Notes: a model not told the origin generated them from the letters alone. Counted from the stretch's first letter, positions 11,307-22,507 are shown. The stretch is 64,000 nt of DNA from Limnephilus marmoratus (GCA_917880885.1 OU862909.1:35214405-35278404), one strand, 5' to 3'. Program-made: numbers and translations.

Positions 11307-12441
11307 GAAATATATTACAAAAAAAATATATTACAGGTAAAAAAAAAACTATTTGAAAATGACTCATAAAAATTATTTTAGAATATGTAAAAATTGCATG
11401 TATGTAATAAATTTTTTAAATATGAACCATAATAATCAAGACAAGATTTCTAAATAACAAAAATAAATTTGAAAAAAAATTTAAAAGATAGCTATTTTTA
11501 AAAAGTTTTTATATTTTTTTTGTGTTTTACAAAGTAATTTCTTTTCCTTTAATTAAAAATGATACCGCAAAGTGATTTTGCAAAGATTCAAGAAGGTTAA
11601 ATAATTCATTGTTTTTTGTCTTACATTAAATCAAATCACATTTAAATGCTATGTCACCGAAAAAAAGTGATGGACGATTTTTACCGGGCGAGTTCTTGAC
11701 GCTGCTATATTAAAAATCAACTTGTTCACGAGACGAGAAGCTTAACCCAAAATCTTCCGACTGAAAAACTTGTATTTACGTCCCCTGAAGCGATACTGCT
11801 ACCTTATTAAAATTTGAGGTTGTTTTTTGTTTTCGGAAAATCTTTATTTTGAATTTTTAGTCTGATGCGACAGCGCATGTCCGCCGCGATGAAAAGGCTT
11901 TGATAGGCACATCGCGGGCGGAAACGTATTCAATGAGCATGCAAAACAAGATGGTTCTTCTTAAGAGGCTACCTGTTTATGGCGAGGTGGTGAACACTTA
12001 CAGCTTAAGATACTAAAATTGTAATTTACATATTACATAAGTTCTTTATACTGCGATTTTTCATTGCACGATTTCGACTATCCACTGTCAACACACGGAA
12101 AAACACTTTAACTACTGCTCAACCATTTTTTTCCTGTGTAACGAACGAGAACAAAATAAGTTTCAAATTCTACAAAATATATATTCTCTCTTCGTGAGAA
12201 TAAAACTTCGGTGAAATAGATTTTCAGAAGTAAATAAAATATTAAAGGAACAAATTTGGCTTACCGTGAAACAGATGCTGTCCTTAAACACGATGATATA
12301 TATCCATAAATGGTAAACAACCTGTTACCAAAATACTTTTCAAATAAAATTATATACAACGAAGACATTCACAGATATAACACAAGGACGTGCATGGAAA
12401 TCATGCTACAAAAAAAGGGCAAAGCGAATACGAAGAACAGT
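11307..12441. other. No gene recognised
   Basis: AT-rich sequence with A-runs near 11320-11560. No repeat shared with the rest of the window was noticed. Composition at 11870-11960 is more balanced, without an open frame. Confidence 0.4.
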
Positions 12442-12444
12442 TTA

Positions 12445-13793
12445 TAGTCCAGTAAAGGAAGGAGTTGTAGAGTGCGTGAGCAGGAACCTAAGCGATTCTT
12501 TCAGGACTTGTTTAGGGTGCTTAGGGTGTGAACATACTAAAAGTCCTGACGTCTAGGTGGTGAGCTAGGGGGGGGGAGGGGGGGGGAAGGTCCCGATTTT
12601 CGGGTTTCCGTGTATATCTCAAAAACGGTGCGTCGCAGAGGAAAACTTTTTTAGAATAAGTAAAAGCTCATAAAATTATCTACAACTTTTATTCTATACG
12701 TAATTTTGGAAATCGAAGCCGTTTTTGAGTTATACGCTCCACAAATGTCAATATTTTCGAAAAAAATCATTTTACCTCAAATTTTTCATCAAACATTCCT
12801 TCGTATCGTCTAAAATATTCATCCAAGAAAGAAATGCGTTTGAAAAAGTATACTCATACTCAAAAAATTTCATCGAATCCTTATCTGATCGTTTACTTAT
12901 ACACATCCGCTGAAACAGCAATGTTGGGTCAACTGCAACCTTTTCATCGTGAATTTTTATCGACGAGCTGACAGAAGACATTGGGAATGCCCGATATTTG
13001 CGGGACAACTTGATGTCTGAGAATTTCAAGCCCACTATCGCATTCATTGCCTTTTCACCAACTCGAACAGCATCGTAGCATGTTATTGTAGCATCTCCGA
13101 CGACTAACCTAATCACCCATCACAATAATAATGATTATAAAATGAATTCCACTAATCATCTGTTCGAGAACAATTTACCTGCTTTCTTGCGTGCAAAAAT
13201 TAATAAGGAAATTCCCATGAAGAAAAAACCCGTCTTAATAATTTGGTAAGAAAAAACAGCTTTTTCTGAAAATGACGATATTTTACGAAAAAACTTAAAA
13301 TTGCTGTAAATATTTACTGGTTGGAGATTTATGTAGATATGTATACATATTCTAAAAGGTAATTAAATTATCTACAACTTTTTTTAAATAAATTTCTTTC
13401 TTGGATCAATATTTTAGACGATATGAAGGAATGTTTGACGAAAAATGTGAGGTAAAATGTTTTTTTTTGAAAATATTGATATTTGTGGAGCGTATAACTC
13501 CAAAACGGCTTCGATTTCCAAAATTACGCATAGAATAAAAGTTGTAGATAATTTTATGAGCTTTTACTTATTCTTAAAAAGTTTTCCTCTGCGACGCACC
13601 GTTTTTGAGATATAAACGGAAACCCGAAAATCGGGACCTTCCCCCCCCCCCTCCCCCCCCTAGCTCACCACCTAGACGTCAGGACTTTTAGTATGTTCAC
13701 ACCCTAAGCACCCTAAACAAGTCCTGAAAGAATCGCTTAGGTTCCTGCTCACGCACTCTACACCTCCTTTTGGACCATTCGTTTACTGGACTA
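12445..13793. mobile_element. Long-TIR DNA transposon, about 1.35 kb
   Basis: Inverted arms of about 390-400 bp (12445-12835 and 13392-13793) start TAGTCCAGTAAA and share gtagagtgcgtgagcagg, tagggtgtgaacatacta, an interrupted G-run (12569 region) and ctcaaaaacggtgcgtcgc. The flanks carry TTA at 12442-12444 and 13794-13796. This 3-bp TWA duplication would fit PIF/Harbinger, although the assignment is not firm. The interior holds a reading frame on the minus strand whose C-terminal end lies inside the left arm. Confidence 0.85.
12772..13116 (-). CDS. Hypothetical protein fragment carried by the long-TIR element
   Basis: A 114-residue open frame contains VGEKAMNAIVGLKFSDIKLS, then SSIKIHDEKVAVDPTLLFQR and MCISKRSDKDSMKFFEYEY. 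The block with VDPxLLFQR and a following FxYE resembles a conserved uncharacterised arthropod protein family I recall from many insect genomes, often in multicopy settings, but I cannot name it. Its last roughly 20 codons (LDDTKECLMKNLR) fall in the left inverted arm. The right arm therefore repeats the same C-terminus with changes (LDDMKECLTKNVR). No motif for a DDE transposase is visible. It may be a truncated transposon protein or captured host sequence. Start codon uncertain; the frame is probably 5'-truncated. Confidence 0.45.
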   Translation of the reverse strand: MIRLVVGDATITCYDAVRVGEKAMNAIVGLKFSDIKLSRKYRAFPMSSVSSSIKIHDEKVAVDPTLLFQRMCISKRSDKDSMKFFEYEYTFSNAFLSWMNILDDTKECLMKNLR

Positions 13794-14039
13794 TTACTGT
13801 AGAAAGGTATGAAGTTTTATAATAGGCCGTAGAAAAAATAAAAACGATATTATACGGTTCTTTTTTAACTTCAGGAAAGTTAACTGATAGACTTCTCGTT
13901 TTCGATCCTCTCGTCAAAAATGATTGAAGTTTATCAAAAAATCATTGGATCACTGTGAAGATATTCAATAAGTGAAGGAAAGGCAAAGAGACAAATCCCT
14001 TCAGTAGTTTATTGTTTTTACCAAGTTAACTTTAATATT

Positions 14040-14300
14040 CTCCCTCCCCATTAGCCACAGCCTTACAACATACCCCAACGGGGGATGCCATAATCTCTTT
14101 AGCTCTAGACGGTTAAAATCATTTGGCACTCTTGTACGGTTGTTCATATTTAAAAAAATTCTAAATTTGTTTACTTTAGACATGTTTTGGTGAACAGCTC
14201 TGAATAACCAGGTACTTCCCTTTCATATCTCGTTTCCCTTCTCACTCTCTTAAATTTCGCAATATGAACCACTGACTCCGAGCAGTTGGAACTCCTTTAC
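14040..14300 (+). mobile_element. SINE family B tail fragments
   Basis: 14040-14158 matches the family B 3' part (acaacataccccaacggggg, atgccataatctct, cactcttgtacgg). 14188-14300 matches the preceding body (ctgaataaccaggtacttcc) in the same orientation. The order is inverted relative to an intact copy, which points to rearrangement or two insertions. Confidence 0.6.
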
Positions 14301-15852
14301 GATTTTATATTTTTGCCGGTATTTAATTTTATCTTTGTAATAAAATAACTTCCATATTAAGTCTCGTACGTATACACCGTGAATCCAGGATTTTACATTG
14401 GCTTTTATTTAAATTATCAAAGGTTTTGCTATTCGCGCTACATTAGAAAAGTATAACCTCTGCCTAATAGATTGTACAGCATTGTATTGTACATTTTTCG
14501 TAAAAATGCGTTCTATAAATCATCCAAGTATTACTACTATTATCAGTATGACGCAGCACTCTTAGAATTAAATAGAAGATGTATTTTTTCACCCAACGAA
14601 CCGGGAGATCAGACAGTGAGCGGAAGCGGTAGTCGTTATGTTAACATGTTGATATAGATATAGCCAGACATATTAGGCAACTAATTTGAGTTAATGCCAT
14701 GCTGTAATAAATTGATTTCGACATCATCTCACTGTGCCCAACATTACGCTGTATTTGGATCGTTTTGTTTAGGCTAGTGTTAATCTCGGTTAGGAGATAA
14801 CTTGTTTTGTAAATGAGATCGCAGTCTGTTGAGATTATTCTTATTATTGTTTTAAACATGTTCATAATATTATACAGACCTGTGAATATTAGTTGCCATA
14901 TGATATAAACGTCAGCTGTGTTTCGTGTTGCATATCGTTCGACTAGAATGCGTACGGAACTAATTATTTTGCTCGTAAAGTTTTTACGATTTTACTGTAT
15001 GACTTTGGGTAATTGATTTTTTATCAAGATTTATTAACATGTAGATATCTATTAAAATATGGAAATAATTCATTATCTATGGCCAATTATTCTTTAATAG
15101 CTACCGAAGATCACCTTACCCAAAATGTCTTACTTAAAACAAGTTCTGTTACCTTTTAAAGTTAAAAGGTAACATGAAAAAAATTTACAAAAAAATTTTA
15201 TGAAAAAAATTTACTAAATATATTTCCAAATTGACAATAATTTTTTAAGAATTTTGTCGCTGTGGGTTGATTTTGGCACGAAAACGAACTATAGATGTAA
15301 ATCAAATTTAATCGGACGTTATTAATAGGCTTACGTCTGTACGGTCGAAATTTAAAAATCCGGCTAAGAATGCAATTCTGACCCCGTGCCGTACGCAAAA
15401 TCGTTTTCGTACGTGGAGTTTGTATACAAATGTACTTTTGTGATAAAACCGAATTAACACTTGAAGTGAAATGACACAAAACTGCGCTATACAAATATAA
15501 CGTTATTATTATTAAAGCAATGGAAAAGATGGCGCCGCTTACGTTAACGGATCGCGTGATTAGCATCCCCTGACAGGCATATAAGTACTACGGATTTGTA
15601 ATTCCAAACTGCTCGAGATACTATATAGGACCAAAGGGCATAATCTCCTACTTATCCCTTTTGCTAAAACAACCTTGGCCAAAGAAATTTTTGCAATAAA
15701 ACTACGAGACTTCCACTGGCAATTAGACAAAACACAGCGTATCTTAAATATAAATCTGACACCAAGTCCAACATCAAAGATTTTATCAAAACTAACTTAT
15801 AAATATTTTATATTTTTGAATGTAGCTATTACTTTGTGGTTATCCATTATAG
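14301..15852. other. No gene recognised
   Basis: AT-rich. The stretch near 15455-15515 (aagtgaaatgacacaaaact, gcgctatacaaat, attattatta) is a diverged CR1-like 3' tail. Nothing else supported. Confidence 0.4.
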
Positions 15853-16146
15853 AATAATGAAATAATTTTACTTTGTATAAACCACTTATTTGATGTACAA
15901 ATCCGACCGGTTTCGGAACAAACGTTCCTTCGTCAGGGAAAGCTTATACTAATTTGACAGTTTCGAACAATGTTTTATTATGTATGTTATATTACCATTA
16001 TTATCTCCACCCCTACCATAATAAAACATTGTTCGAAACTGTCAAATTAGTATAAGCTTTCCCTGACGAAGGAACGTTTGTTCCGAAACCGGTCGGATTT
16101 GTACATCAAATAAGTGGTTTATACAAAGTAAAATTATTTCATTATT
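15853..16146. mobile_element. Perfect palindrome, 130-bp arms, with hammerhead-like motif
   Basis: The arms 15853-15982 and 16017-16146 are exact reverse complements as far as I can read, separated by a 34-base spacer. The arm contains CTGACGA (16063-16069), a GGAAC/GUUCC stem with GTTT loop, GAAA (16085-16088), and CCGGTC ending in a GUC triplet. These are the three conserved boxes of a hammerhead ribozyme in the right order. Penelope-like elements of animals are known to carry hammerheads in their terminal repeats, so the palindrome may be a solo inverted pair of such termini. Activity is not shown. Confidence 0.85.
16060..16097 (+). ncRNA. Hammerhead-ribozyme-like motif (right arm)
   Basis: Core order CUGACGA, five-base stem II with four-base loop, GAAA, short stem III (CC/GG), then GUC cleavage triplet and GG. 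Stem I would pair GGA after the cleavage site with TCC just before the core. The mirror copy is on the minus strand at about 15902-15939. Stem III is very short, as in minimal hammerheads that work as dimers. Prediction only. Confidence 0.5.
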
Positions 16147-16149
16147 TTA

Positions 16150-17500
16150 TAAATATTTATTTTTCAATGTTACGTTATTGATTAACTGTTACTTGTAATA
16201 TTGTGTTATTATTTGTACTTTGTATGTGTTATTATTATAAACTGCTCATGCTAATTGCCTGCTCTCAACACAGGTTCTCCTAATGAGACAGGCATAGAAT
16301 AAAACAAATTGCGAGTCAAAAACTAATAAAGATGAATAATAAAAAATAAAATATTATTATTTTAATTGGCAGTTGTGAATAATAATACCACGCGGCCTAT
16401 ATATTATTACATACGATGTCATTGCCTGTCGCGGTTACTTTGTCCCGGTGACTAGCTGTCACTTAATCACAGTGGACCCAAGGAACCGGCTATTCTTAGA
16501 GCCAGTACCTATCGGATTTATAAAATGGTCACCGACACTCAAACTGGCGAAGGCGAACCAAAAGCTGCCCGCAGTGCCTAGCAGAAAAAACGTGCGGAGC
16601 ATTGAAGTTGTTGAAAATGTTACTCTTCCGAAACAGTCGGATGTGTCCTAAACACTATTTTTAACACCAATAAAACTTCACCTCTAAGCATGTCCATATT
16701 TTATCGATGAAAAATTTAATATTGGCATGTCTCTGAGACATGATCATAAAAGATACATGGACGTGTTGGATTCATCGCCTATAATAACCGTGTCATAAAA
16801 AGGTGCCGTAATATGCCCTAATAACCGGTTGTTTTATTAGTTTTCAATGGTCTAAACTGTTGCCAATAACTAATGAACTATCAATCTGCGATCGGGGATG
16901 AGCCCGGCCCCATCTCCGAATAACCATATATTATTCCGTTCACCTTGGATGGAAGATTTCGCCAGATACCTTTGTTGGAGTGACCATTGCCCATTAATCC
17001 CCAACGCTCTCAGAGATGACGATAATGACTGGAGATCAGAAAAAAGGCAACATGCATTATTTTGCATATTGAAAATCGGCAATTTTCCATGGTGGGTAAA
17101 TGGCCTTAATAACTGTATTAAAAAAAACATTTCTAAAAGCTCCAACACGCATTCAATTTTAAAAAGACAAATTTCTAAATCTTCAGTTATCTCTATTGCT
17201 TGTCTGGGCACATGGCTTAATGCAGCTTTTTTTATGCTAACAAATGCGATGAAATTAAAAGTTTAACTGATGACCGACTTTCCCTTAGCCGGCCGCTCAT
17301 AATCCAAGCTTTTAGGTTTTCGAACACATGTTTCAATAGATTTCTTCTTGAAAAACTTTAAAAAATACTTTTTACTTAACTATTTTTTATAATTTTTGTA
17401 TCAGGTTCCTCTTCTCGCCTCTCAATTATATATTACATAAACAGTAAGTATAAAATTAGCTGTCAACTTATATCCACGTGATTTATCAAGGATATTGCAA
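16150..17500. other. No gene recognised
   Basis: Short overlapping frames on both strands at about 16450-16650 and 16870-17266 have no recognisable motif and oppose each other. I see no basis for a gene call. Confidence 0.4.
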
Positions 17501-17501
17501 A

Positions 17502-17592
17502 CATATGTGTTTTTCTTTTAATCAGAAAGAGAATGAAATAATGCTTCTTATTGTCTTTGAAATATGGAAGCTATCTTGCGTATATATTTTAC
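17502..17592 (-). repeat. Host repeat interrupted by the 17.6-20.3 kb transposon, part 1
   Basis: Reverse complement of 40386-40515 (ttgtctttgaaatatggaag, ctatcttgc). The other half is at 20283-20385. The uninterrupted copy at 40.28-40.52 kb is an empty site for the insertion. Confidence 0.85.
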
Positions 17593-18049
17593 GGTGACCC
17601 GACAATTCGTCCTGCGACAATTCATCCGGCCGACAGTTCATCCGGCGACAATTCATCCGGCGACAATTCATCCTGCCTCATCATTTAGAAGATTTTTATT
17701 AAGTATGCAAAGAGGACATACGGCCGTACAACCAAAATCGATATACTTATATCTGAAGGCATCTTGAGTGGAAATCCGCTGTAAAAATATTTTTACTAAC
17801 AATAATTTCGACTCTCCGAAGAAGCATGCGTGAATATCAAAATACGACATACTTTTTTTTTATTTTTTTTTTATTAACCAATACATATAATATATAATTA
17901 ACCAATGTATATAATATATAATATTAGTGGTAACAATACCTCCCTAATTGAGAAATTCTCGTGTTTAGAGAGGGAGCACTATCAGATTGACAGTACTATA
18001 CATACTTAACAGTTGTTACAATTTGGATGTATGTAGAACTACTTTTTTT

Positions 18050-18215
18050 TTATAACATGTGAATAATAAGTTGACATTTTTTTTTTGTAAATAATGGAAA
18101 ATTTTTATACATAATGAAAATATAAGTAGGCATTTTTTTTTTGTACATAATAAAACATAATGTAAAATTTTCAAACATAGAGAAATATAAGTTGGCATTT
18201 TTTTGTTCATAGCGG
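18050..18215 (-). repeat. Tandem T-rich repeats after the LINE fragment
   Basis: About three copies of a roughly 60-bp unit with the motif aagt(t/a)ggcattttttttt and tacataatgaaa. They lie in the 3' trailer of the minus-strand LINE fragment. Confidence 0.65.
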
Positions 18216-18254
18216 AAATGTAATTGGCACATCGTAACACATAGGTACCTAAAT

Positions 18255-20091
18255 CTAGTTAATAGTAAAATGTTTTTTAAGTTTTTGTTTAAAAATTTCA
18301 TAATTCCTTTCAGATTGAATTTCTTTAGGAAGTTCGTTAAAGCATTTTATGGCTGAGTATGTGTAATGATGTTGGGCTGTTGTTGTATTAAGTTTAGGGA
18401 TTATTATTTGTCCTAAGGTTCTCGGCCTAGTGCTAAATGACTTTGTTGTTAGTTTATCTTTGTGGATTTGAAGTAATGCATTTTTTTGATAAATTTTATT
18501 TAGTGGTAATACTTTGAATTCATCGAATAATTTTTGGGTTGAATAGTCTAATTGTTTCTTTAGAATAATTTTGATGAGTCTTCTATGTACTATTTCAAGT
18601 GGGGTTAAGTTGGTTTTAAACGCTCCTCCCCAGCCTATTATTCCATATTGTAGAACTGATTGTGCTAATGCATAGTAAACCTTTAGTAGCATAGATTTAT
18701 GCAGAATATTTCTTAGTTTGAGGAATACGTAATAAAGTTTTCGTATTCTGTTTACGGTTTGTGCAATATGTTCTGTCCATTTAACATGTTGATCTATAAT
18801 TATGCCTAAATATTTAATATTATTTTTTTTTTGAGATTTTTGTGCATTTAGGTGAATTGCAGTTGTCCGTATAATTATTACAAGAGTTATGAATAGTAAT
18901 ATTGGAATTTATTGTTGGATGGATTTTGTCTGATAATGTAAAAGTCATGAAATAGGTTTTGTCAGAGTTTAAGGAAAGGTAGTTATCATCTAACCATTGT
19001 TTTAGGTTGTTTATTTCTATATTCGCAGTTCGATAGGCTTCTTCCCAAGTTTTTTTTTCTATGATTAAAACTGTGTCGTCGGCGAAAGATATGATTTTTC
19101 CAATTTTTGGTACTGAAAGCATTTCATTCACGTAAATGATAAACAATATTGGACCTAGAACTGTCCCTTGAGGAATTCCAAATTCGGAATAGGTGGGTTC
19201 ACTCAATATATTGTTAATTTTTACGTGTTGGTGTCTTTTATGAAGATAACTTTTAAACCATTCTTTAACTGTTCCTTGGATTCCAATGTTTTCTAATTTT
19301 TTGATTAGCTTCATGTGACTTATACTGTCAAATGCTTTTCTTAGATCGATGAAAATACTTAAACATTTATTTACCGATTCAAGAGCATTATATATTATAG
19401 AGGTTATTTTTGCAATTGCGTCTTGCGTACCTAAATTTTCTCTGAAGCCAAATTGGTTATCATTAATAATTTTATTTGAAGTGATATGTTTAGTTAATTG
19501 TGACTTTACGACTTTTTCAAATATTTTTGCTACGTTAGATACAATAGATATGGGACGGTAGTTTGAGATGTCCGATGTATTTCCTGATTTGAAAACCGGG
19601 GTTATTATTGTATTTTTATATATTTTTGGGTAAATTCCTTGTTGTATGCTGTTATTAATGATATGTGCAATTGGTTTTGATATTAATTGTCTCATTTGTT
19701 TTAATACATTTACTGTGATATTATCAAAACCAGGGCTCGCGGACACTCGAAGGTTAGTTATAATTTTTTCTATTTCAATTTGGGTGCATTTTTCAAACTT
19801 TTCGAAAATATTTTGGCAAGTTTGTGTGGATGTATTGGAAGTATTTTTAGATTGGGGGGAGTCGATTTTTTTGGCTAGATTTTCTCCGACTTTAGCGAAG
19901 TAGTTATTGAAAATGTTTGCAATTTTAGTTGGTTCTTTTATTGAGTCTATTGTTTCGTTGTCATAAGTTATTATATTTATTTGTTTATTTTTATTACCAT
20001 TTCCAATAATGTTATTTATTGTAGCCCAGACTTTTTTGTTATCTTTACCACTATCTTCGATTTTTACCTTGAAGTAATTTTCTTTTGTTTT
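18255..20091 (-). pseudogene. 5'-truncated LINE ORF2 (RT and thumb) inside the armed transposon
   Basis: The minus-strand frame is open from 20091 to 18820 and resumes from about 18838 to 18255. A single frameshift lies at the A-run 18826-18834 (CTKISKKK versus NNIKYLGIIID). It includes SASPGFDNITVNVLKQM, YRPISIVSNVAKIFEKVV, FGFRENLGTQDAI, FIDLRKAFDSISH, GIPQGTVLGPILFIIYVNEM, the catalytic ISFADDTVLI, and a C-terminal thumb ending KCFNELPKEIQ, KQKLKKHF. This is a complete RT palm of the Jockey/CR1-like group. The endonuclease domain is absent, with truncation at about 20095 next to the telomere-like repeat. One indel from an open frame indicates a young fragment. Clade is uncertain. Confidence 0.85.
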
Positions 20092-20102
20092 TTACTTATA
20101 AG

Positions 20103-20129
20103 TTAGGTTAGGTTAGGTTAGGTTAGGTT
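20103..20129 (+). repeat. Interstitial (TTAGG)n tract inside the armed transposon
   Basis: Five consecutive TTAGG units, identical to the insect telomere repeat, sit exactly between the truncated LINE end and the right minisatellite arm. Similar tracts lie at 31625-31647 (CCTAA) and 61916-61937. Confidence 0.85.
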
Positions 20130-20282
20130 GAATTGTCAGGATGAATTGTCGCCGGATGAATTGTCGGCGGGATGAACTGTCGGCAGGATGAACTGTCGGC
20201 AGGATGAACTGTCGGCCGGATGAACTGTCGCAGGATGAACTGTCGCCGAATGAATTGTCGCAGGATGAACTGTCATGGAACC

Positions 20283-20385
20283 ATATTTTACAATCTCAAT
20301 CCAAAGTGACGGTTTCAGAATTTTTTTCAGAATCTGAGGCTTCCGGATGGGTGCGAATATATTGAACCAAGCAGACAGGTTAAAG
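20283..20385 (-). repeat. Host repeat interrupted by the 17.6-20.3 kb transposon, part 2
   Basis: Reverse complement of about 40283-40394 (gaaccaagcagacaggtt, gggtgcgaatatattga). Together with 17502-17592 it reconstructs the repeat found uninterrupted at 40.28-40.52 kb. Confidence 0.85.
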
Positions 20386-21055
20386 AAGTTTTCACGTCAA
20401 ATGCTGAACATAAATTCTGAATTTTACCACTACCGAATAAAGAATAAGAGCTTTTCAAAAAAAATAAATTAATAAAACCGTTTTTTCAGCACACCCATTA
20501 CTGATTTTAAATGCATTGTTCGCGAGTGGTAATAACCCTCGTCTCTGTTGGATTCTGGGTGTTTAGGCAAATTTGGGCTATTTAACATTCCACTTGGGTT
20601 TGAAGGGTCCAACCCTTCCTGCCTACCCAACCTTCCCCTCCCCTTTCCCTAAAGTAGGCACCTACCGCCACGCCAACTCACGAGATATTATGATCTCATC
20701 AGTAAAAAGGTGTCGATTTCCTTTTTCGTGCCACTCTATTACTCCAAACGAAGTTCATCGATAAAAAAATATTTTTTGCCAAAGTTTATTTTAATAGTTT
20801 CTAGTTAAACAGGATGTATGACAGTTAATTATATAAATGTATTAAAAACATAAATTAAGTAATAAATTAAGTAATAAATTTTAAAATTTATGATGCTATT
20901 ATGAGTAATTTGATCTTTATAGTATAGTTAAACAATGTTATTAAGAAATTTGAAAATTATCTCCATTACTATAATTCCCTTGAAAATGAAGCAAATAATA
21001 GGTAACAAAGTCTACGAAATAATGAGTGATTATGATATAATGTAATATTTTATTA
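20386..21055. other. No gene recognised
   Basis: AT-rich with A/T runs. The segment 20570-20650 is more GC-rich but has no motif. Confidence 0.4.
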
Positions 21056-21490
21056 AATTTGAGAGGCGAGTATAGGTACCGCCGCCCCGGAAATCATTTA
21101 TTGGATAACCAACACCTCTGCCAAAGGTCACTCTAAGTGGTTAGCTACGTCTGATGACTTAGAGGGGGTGTCCGAGTTCATGGAGTGAGGTTTGTTTGGG
21201 TCTTGGCAGCGAATGCGTCTGCCCAACTACTGTGTGGCCTTTTTACCTCTCCAGCTGGTATCTCTCGGATAATCGCCTTGCATATCAGTGGAGGGGACAG
21301 ATTCACACGTCTGTCACTCCTGGATACACTGACCCCCAGATACCTACCTACCCCACGTACCTTTTTCCCTCCCAGAACTTCCTCTCCATGCTTTCCTAAA
21401 AAGACCCTCCACAAAGCATCGCCAAAGATGACATAATAAGCCCTGAGGGGAATTGTTTTTCTCAGAGCCTCCTGTGTAGAGTTAAAAAAA
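21056..21490 (+). mobile_element. SINE-like family A, copy 3
   Basis: Begins aaatttgagaggcgag, ggtaccgccgccccgg and ends ccctgaggggaattgttttt, ctcctgtgtagagtt plus A-run. It includes the longer middle segment (ctctccagctggtatctctc). A separate tail fragment lies at 21618-21720. The frames on it (83 to 144 codons) are not genes. Confidence 0.8.
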
Positions 21491-21617
21491 GTCAATAAAC
21501 AAATTATCGTATCTTCAAGTCGTGCTGTTTGCTTGTTCAATTTTTGAATCCGAACGATTTGCCGGCCCCTGTGTTTCCTCCTTCCTACAGCATGGGTCTC
21601 TTCAAAAATCAATGTTC

Positions 21618-21720
21618 ACTCCTTCCTCTCCTCAAAAAGACCTTCCACACAGCACCTCACATGACATGAGGTCCTGAGGGAAATTATTTTCCTCAGGAAG
21701 GTGTGAAGTTCATGTTAATA
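21618..21720 (+). mobile_element. SINE-like family A, tail fragment
   Basis: Matches only the family A 3' end (aaagaccttccacacagcac, ctgagggaaattattttcct). Confidence 0.65.
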
Positions 21721-21724
21721 AAAA

Positions 21725-22255
21725 TTCTTACAAATTACTATTGAGTTACGAAATTCTCATTTCAATTAATAAATTTTAACCTTTTTCATAATATCATTTC
21801 ACATTAATATTCAATGTTTTATGGAACATCACCTGCTGCTGTTTATAGCGCATGAGAATCTACGGGCTGAATATTAAAGTAATAAAAAGGTACACGAAAC
21901 TGATTGAAGCGAGCGATGCAGATGAAACATGATCATATAATGATGGCCTATTAAATCGGCACCTTCTTTCCTGATGGACGTGAGGGTAACAGCAACATAA
22001 ATACCTGCATACATCCTTACATAGCCGCATGATACTCTGTACATTGTACACAATTACTGCCATATACGAGTGCCTACTTACATTGAAAATATTCTTCAAT
22101 GTAATAAAGGTACGACTAGGTATAGTGTTGTTTTTTAACCCCCAAGAGAAAATAATAAACATGCAAAGGATTTTATCTTTTTTGCACACATTTGTATTAA
22201 GCAATGCAAAATCATGTGCATTTGGTTTGAAAATTATATTGCTTACAAATATTTT
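21725..22255. other. No gene recognised
   Basis: AT-rich, no supported frames or repeats. Confidence 0.4.
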
Positions 22256-22256
22256 A

Positions 22257-22290
22257 GACTAGCTTTTGTCCCCGGCTTCGCTCGCATAGT
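22257..22290 (-). mobile_element. Helitron-like 3' end fragment
   Basis: Minus strand reads gcgagcgaagccggggac, aaaagctagt. This is the widespread insect Helitron/Helentron-type 3' terminal sequence ending in CTAGT. Confidence 0.55.
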
Positions 22291-22319
22291 ATTAGGGGGG
22301 GGGGTTCCCACTCCGCCTC

Positions 22320-22507
22320 CTCCACCTTCCCTATCTCCACTCCACTTACACCCCTTCTCTTCATCCCTACCTTCCTCTTCCCCATCTCCTTCCTCTCAAC
22401 ACTTATCTTCAGCCTCACAACACAGGTACCCCATTTGTGGAAGCCATAGTCTCACTGGCTCCAGACGGGAGCCATTGGTACTCTTGTGAGGTATTCACAT
22501 AAAAAAG
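22320..22507 (+). mobile_element. SINE family B tail fragment
   Basis: Shows the conserved tail (cttcagcctcacaacac, ccatagtctcactggctcc, agacgggagccattgg, actcttgtgaggtattcaca). Confidence 0.65.

Larger units (their letters stand above)
17593..20282. mobile_element. Minisatellite-armed DNA transposon with 9-bp target duplication
   Basis: The left arm (17593-17692) and right arm (20130-20282) are inverted arrays of a roughly 15-18-bp unit (CGACAATTCATCCGG and variants). Outer ends are GGTGACCCGACAATTC and its partner ending GTCATGGAACC. The flanks carry ATATTTTAC at 17584-17592 and 20283-20291, a 9-bp duplication. Long minisatellite arms with 9-bp duplications recall Rehavkus-type Mutator-like elements. 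The interior has no transposase, but contains a minus-strand LINE reverse transcriptase fragment and a (TTAGG)n tract. Confidence 0.88.

Noticed and set aside
16870..17266. Pair of opposing frames of 113-122 codons
   Set aside because: They mirror each other, lack motifs and have composition like the surroundings.
20103..20129. Proximity to a telomere
   Set aside because: Only five TTAGG units inside a transposon, with host gene exons on both sides. They are interstitial tracts.
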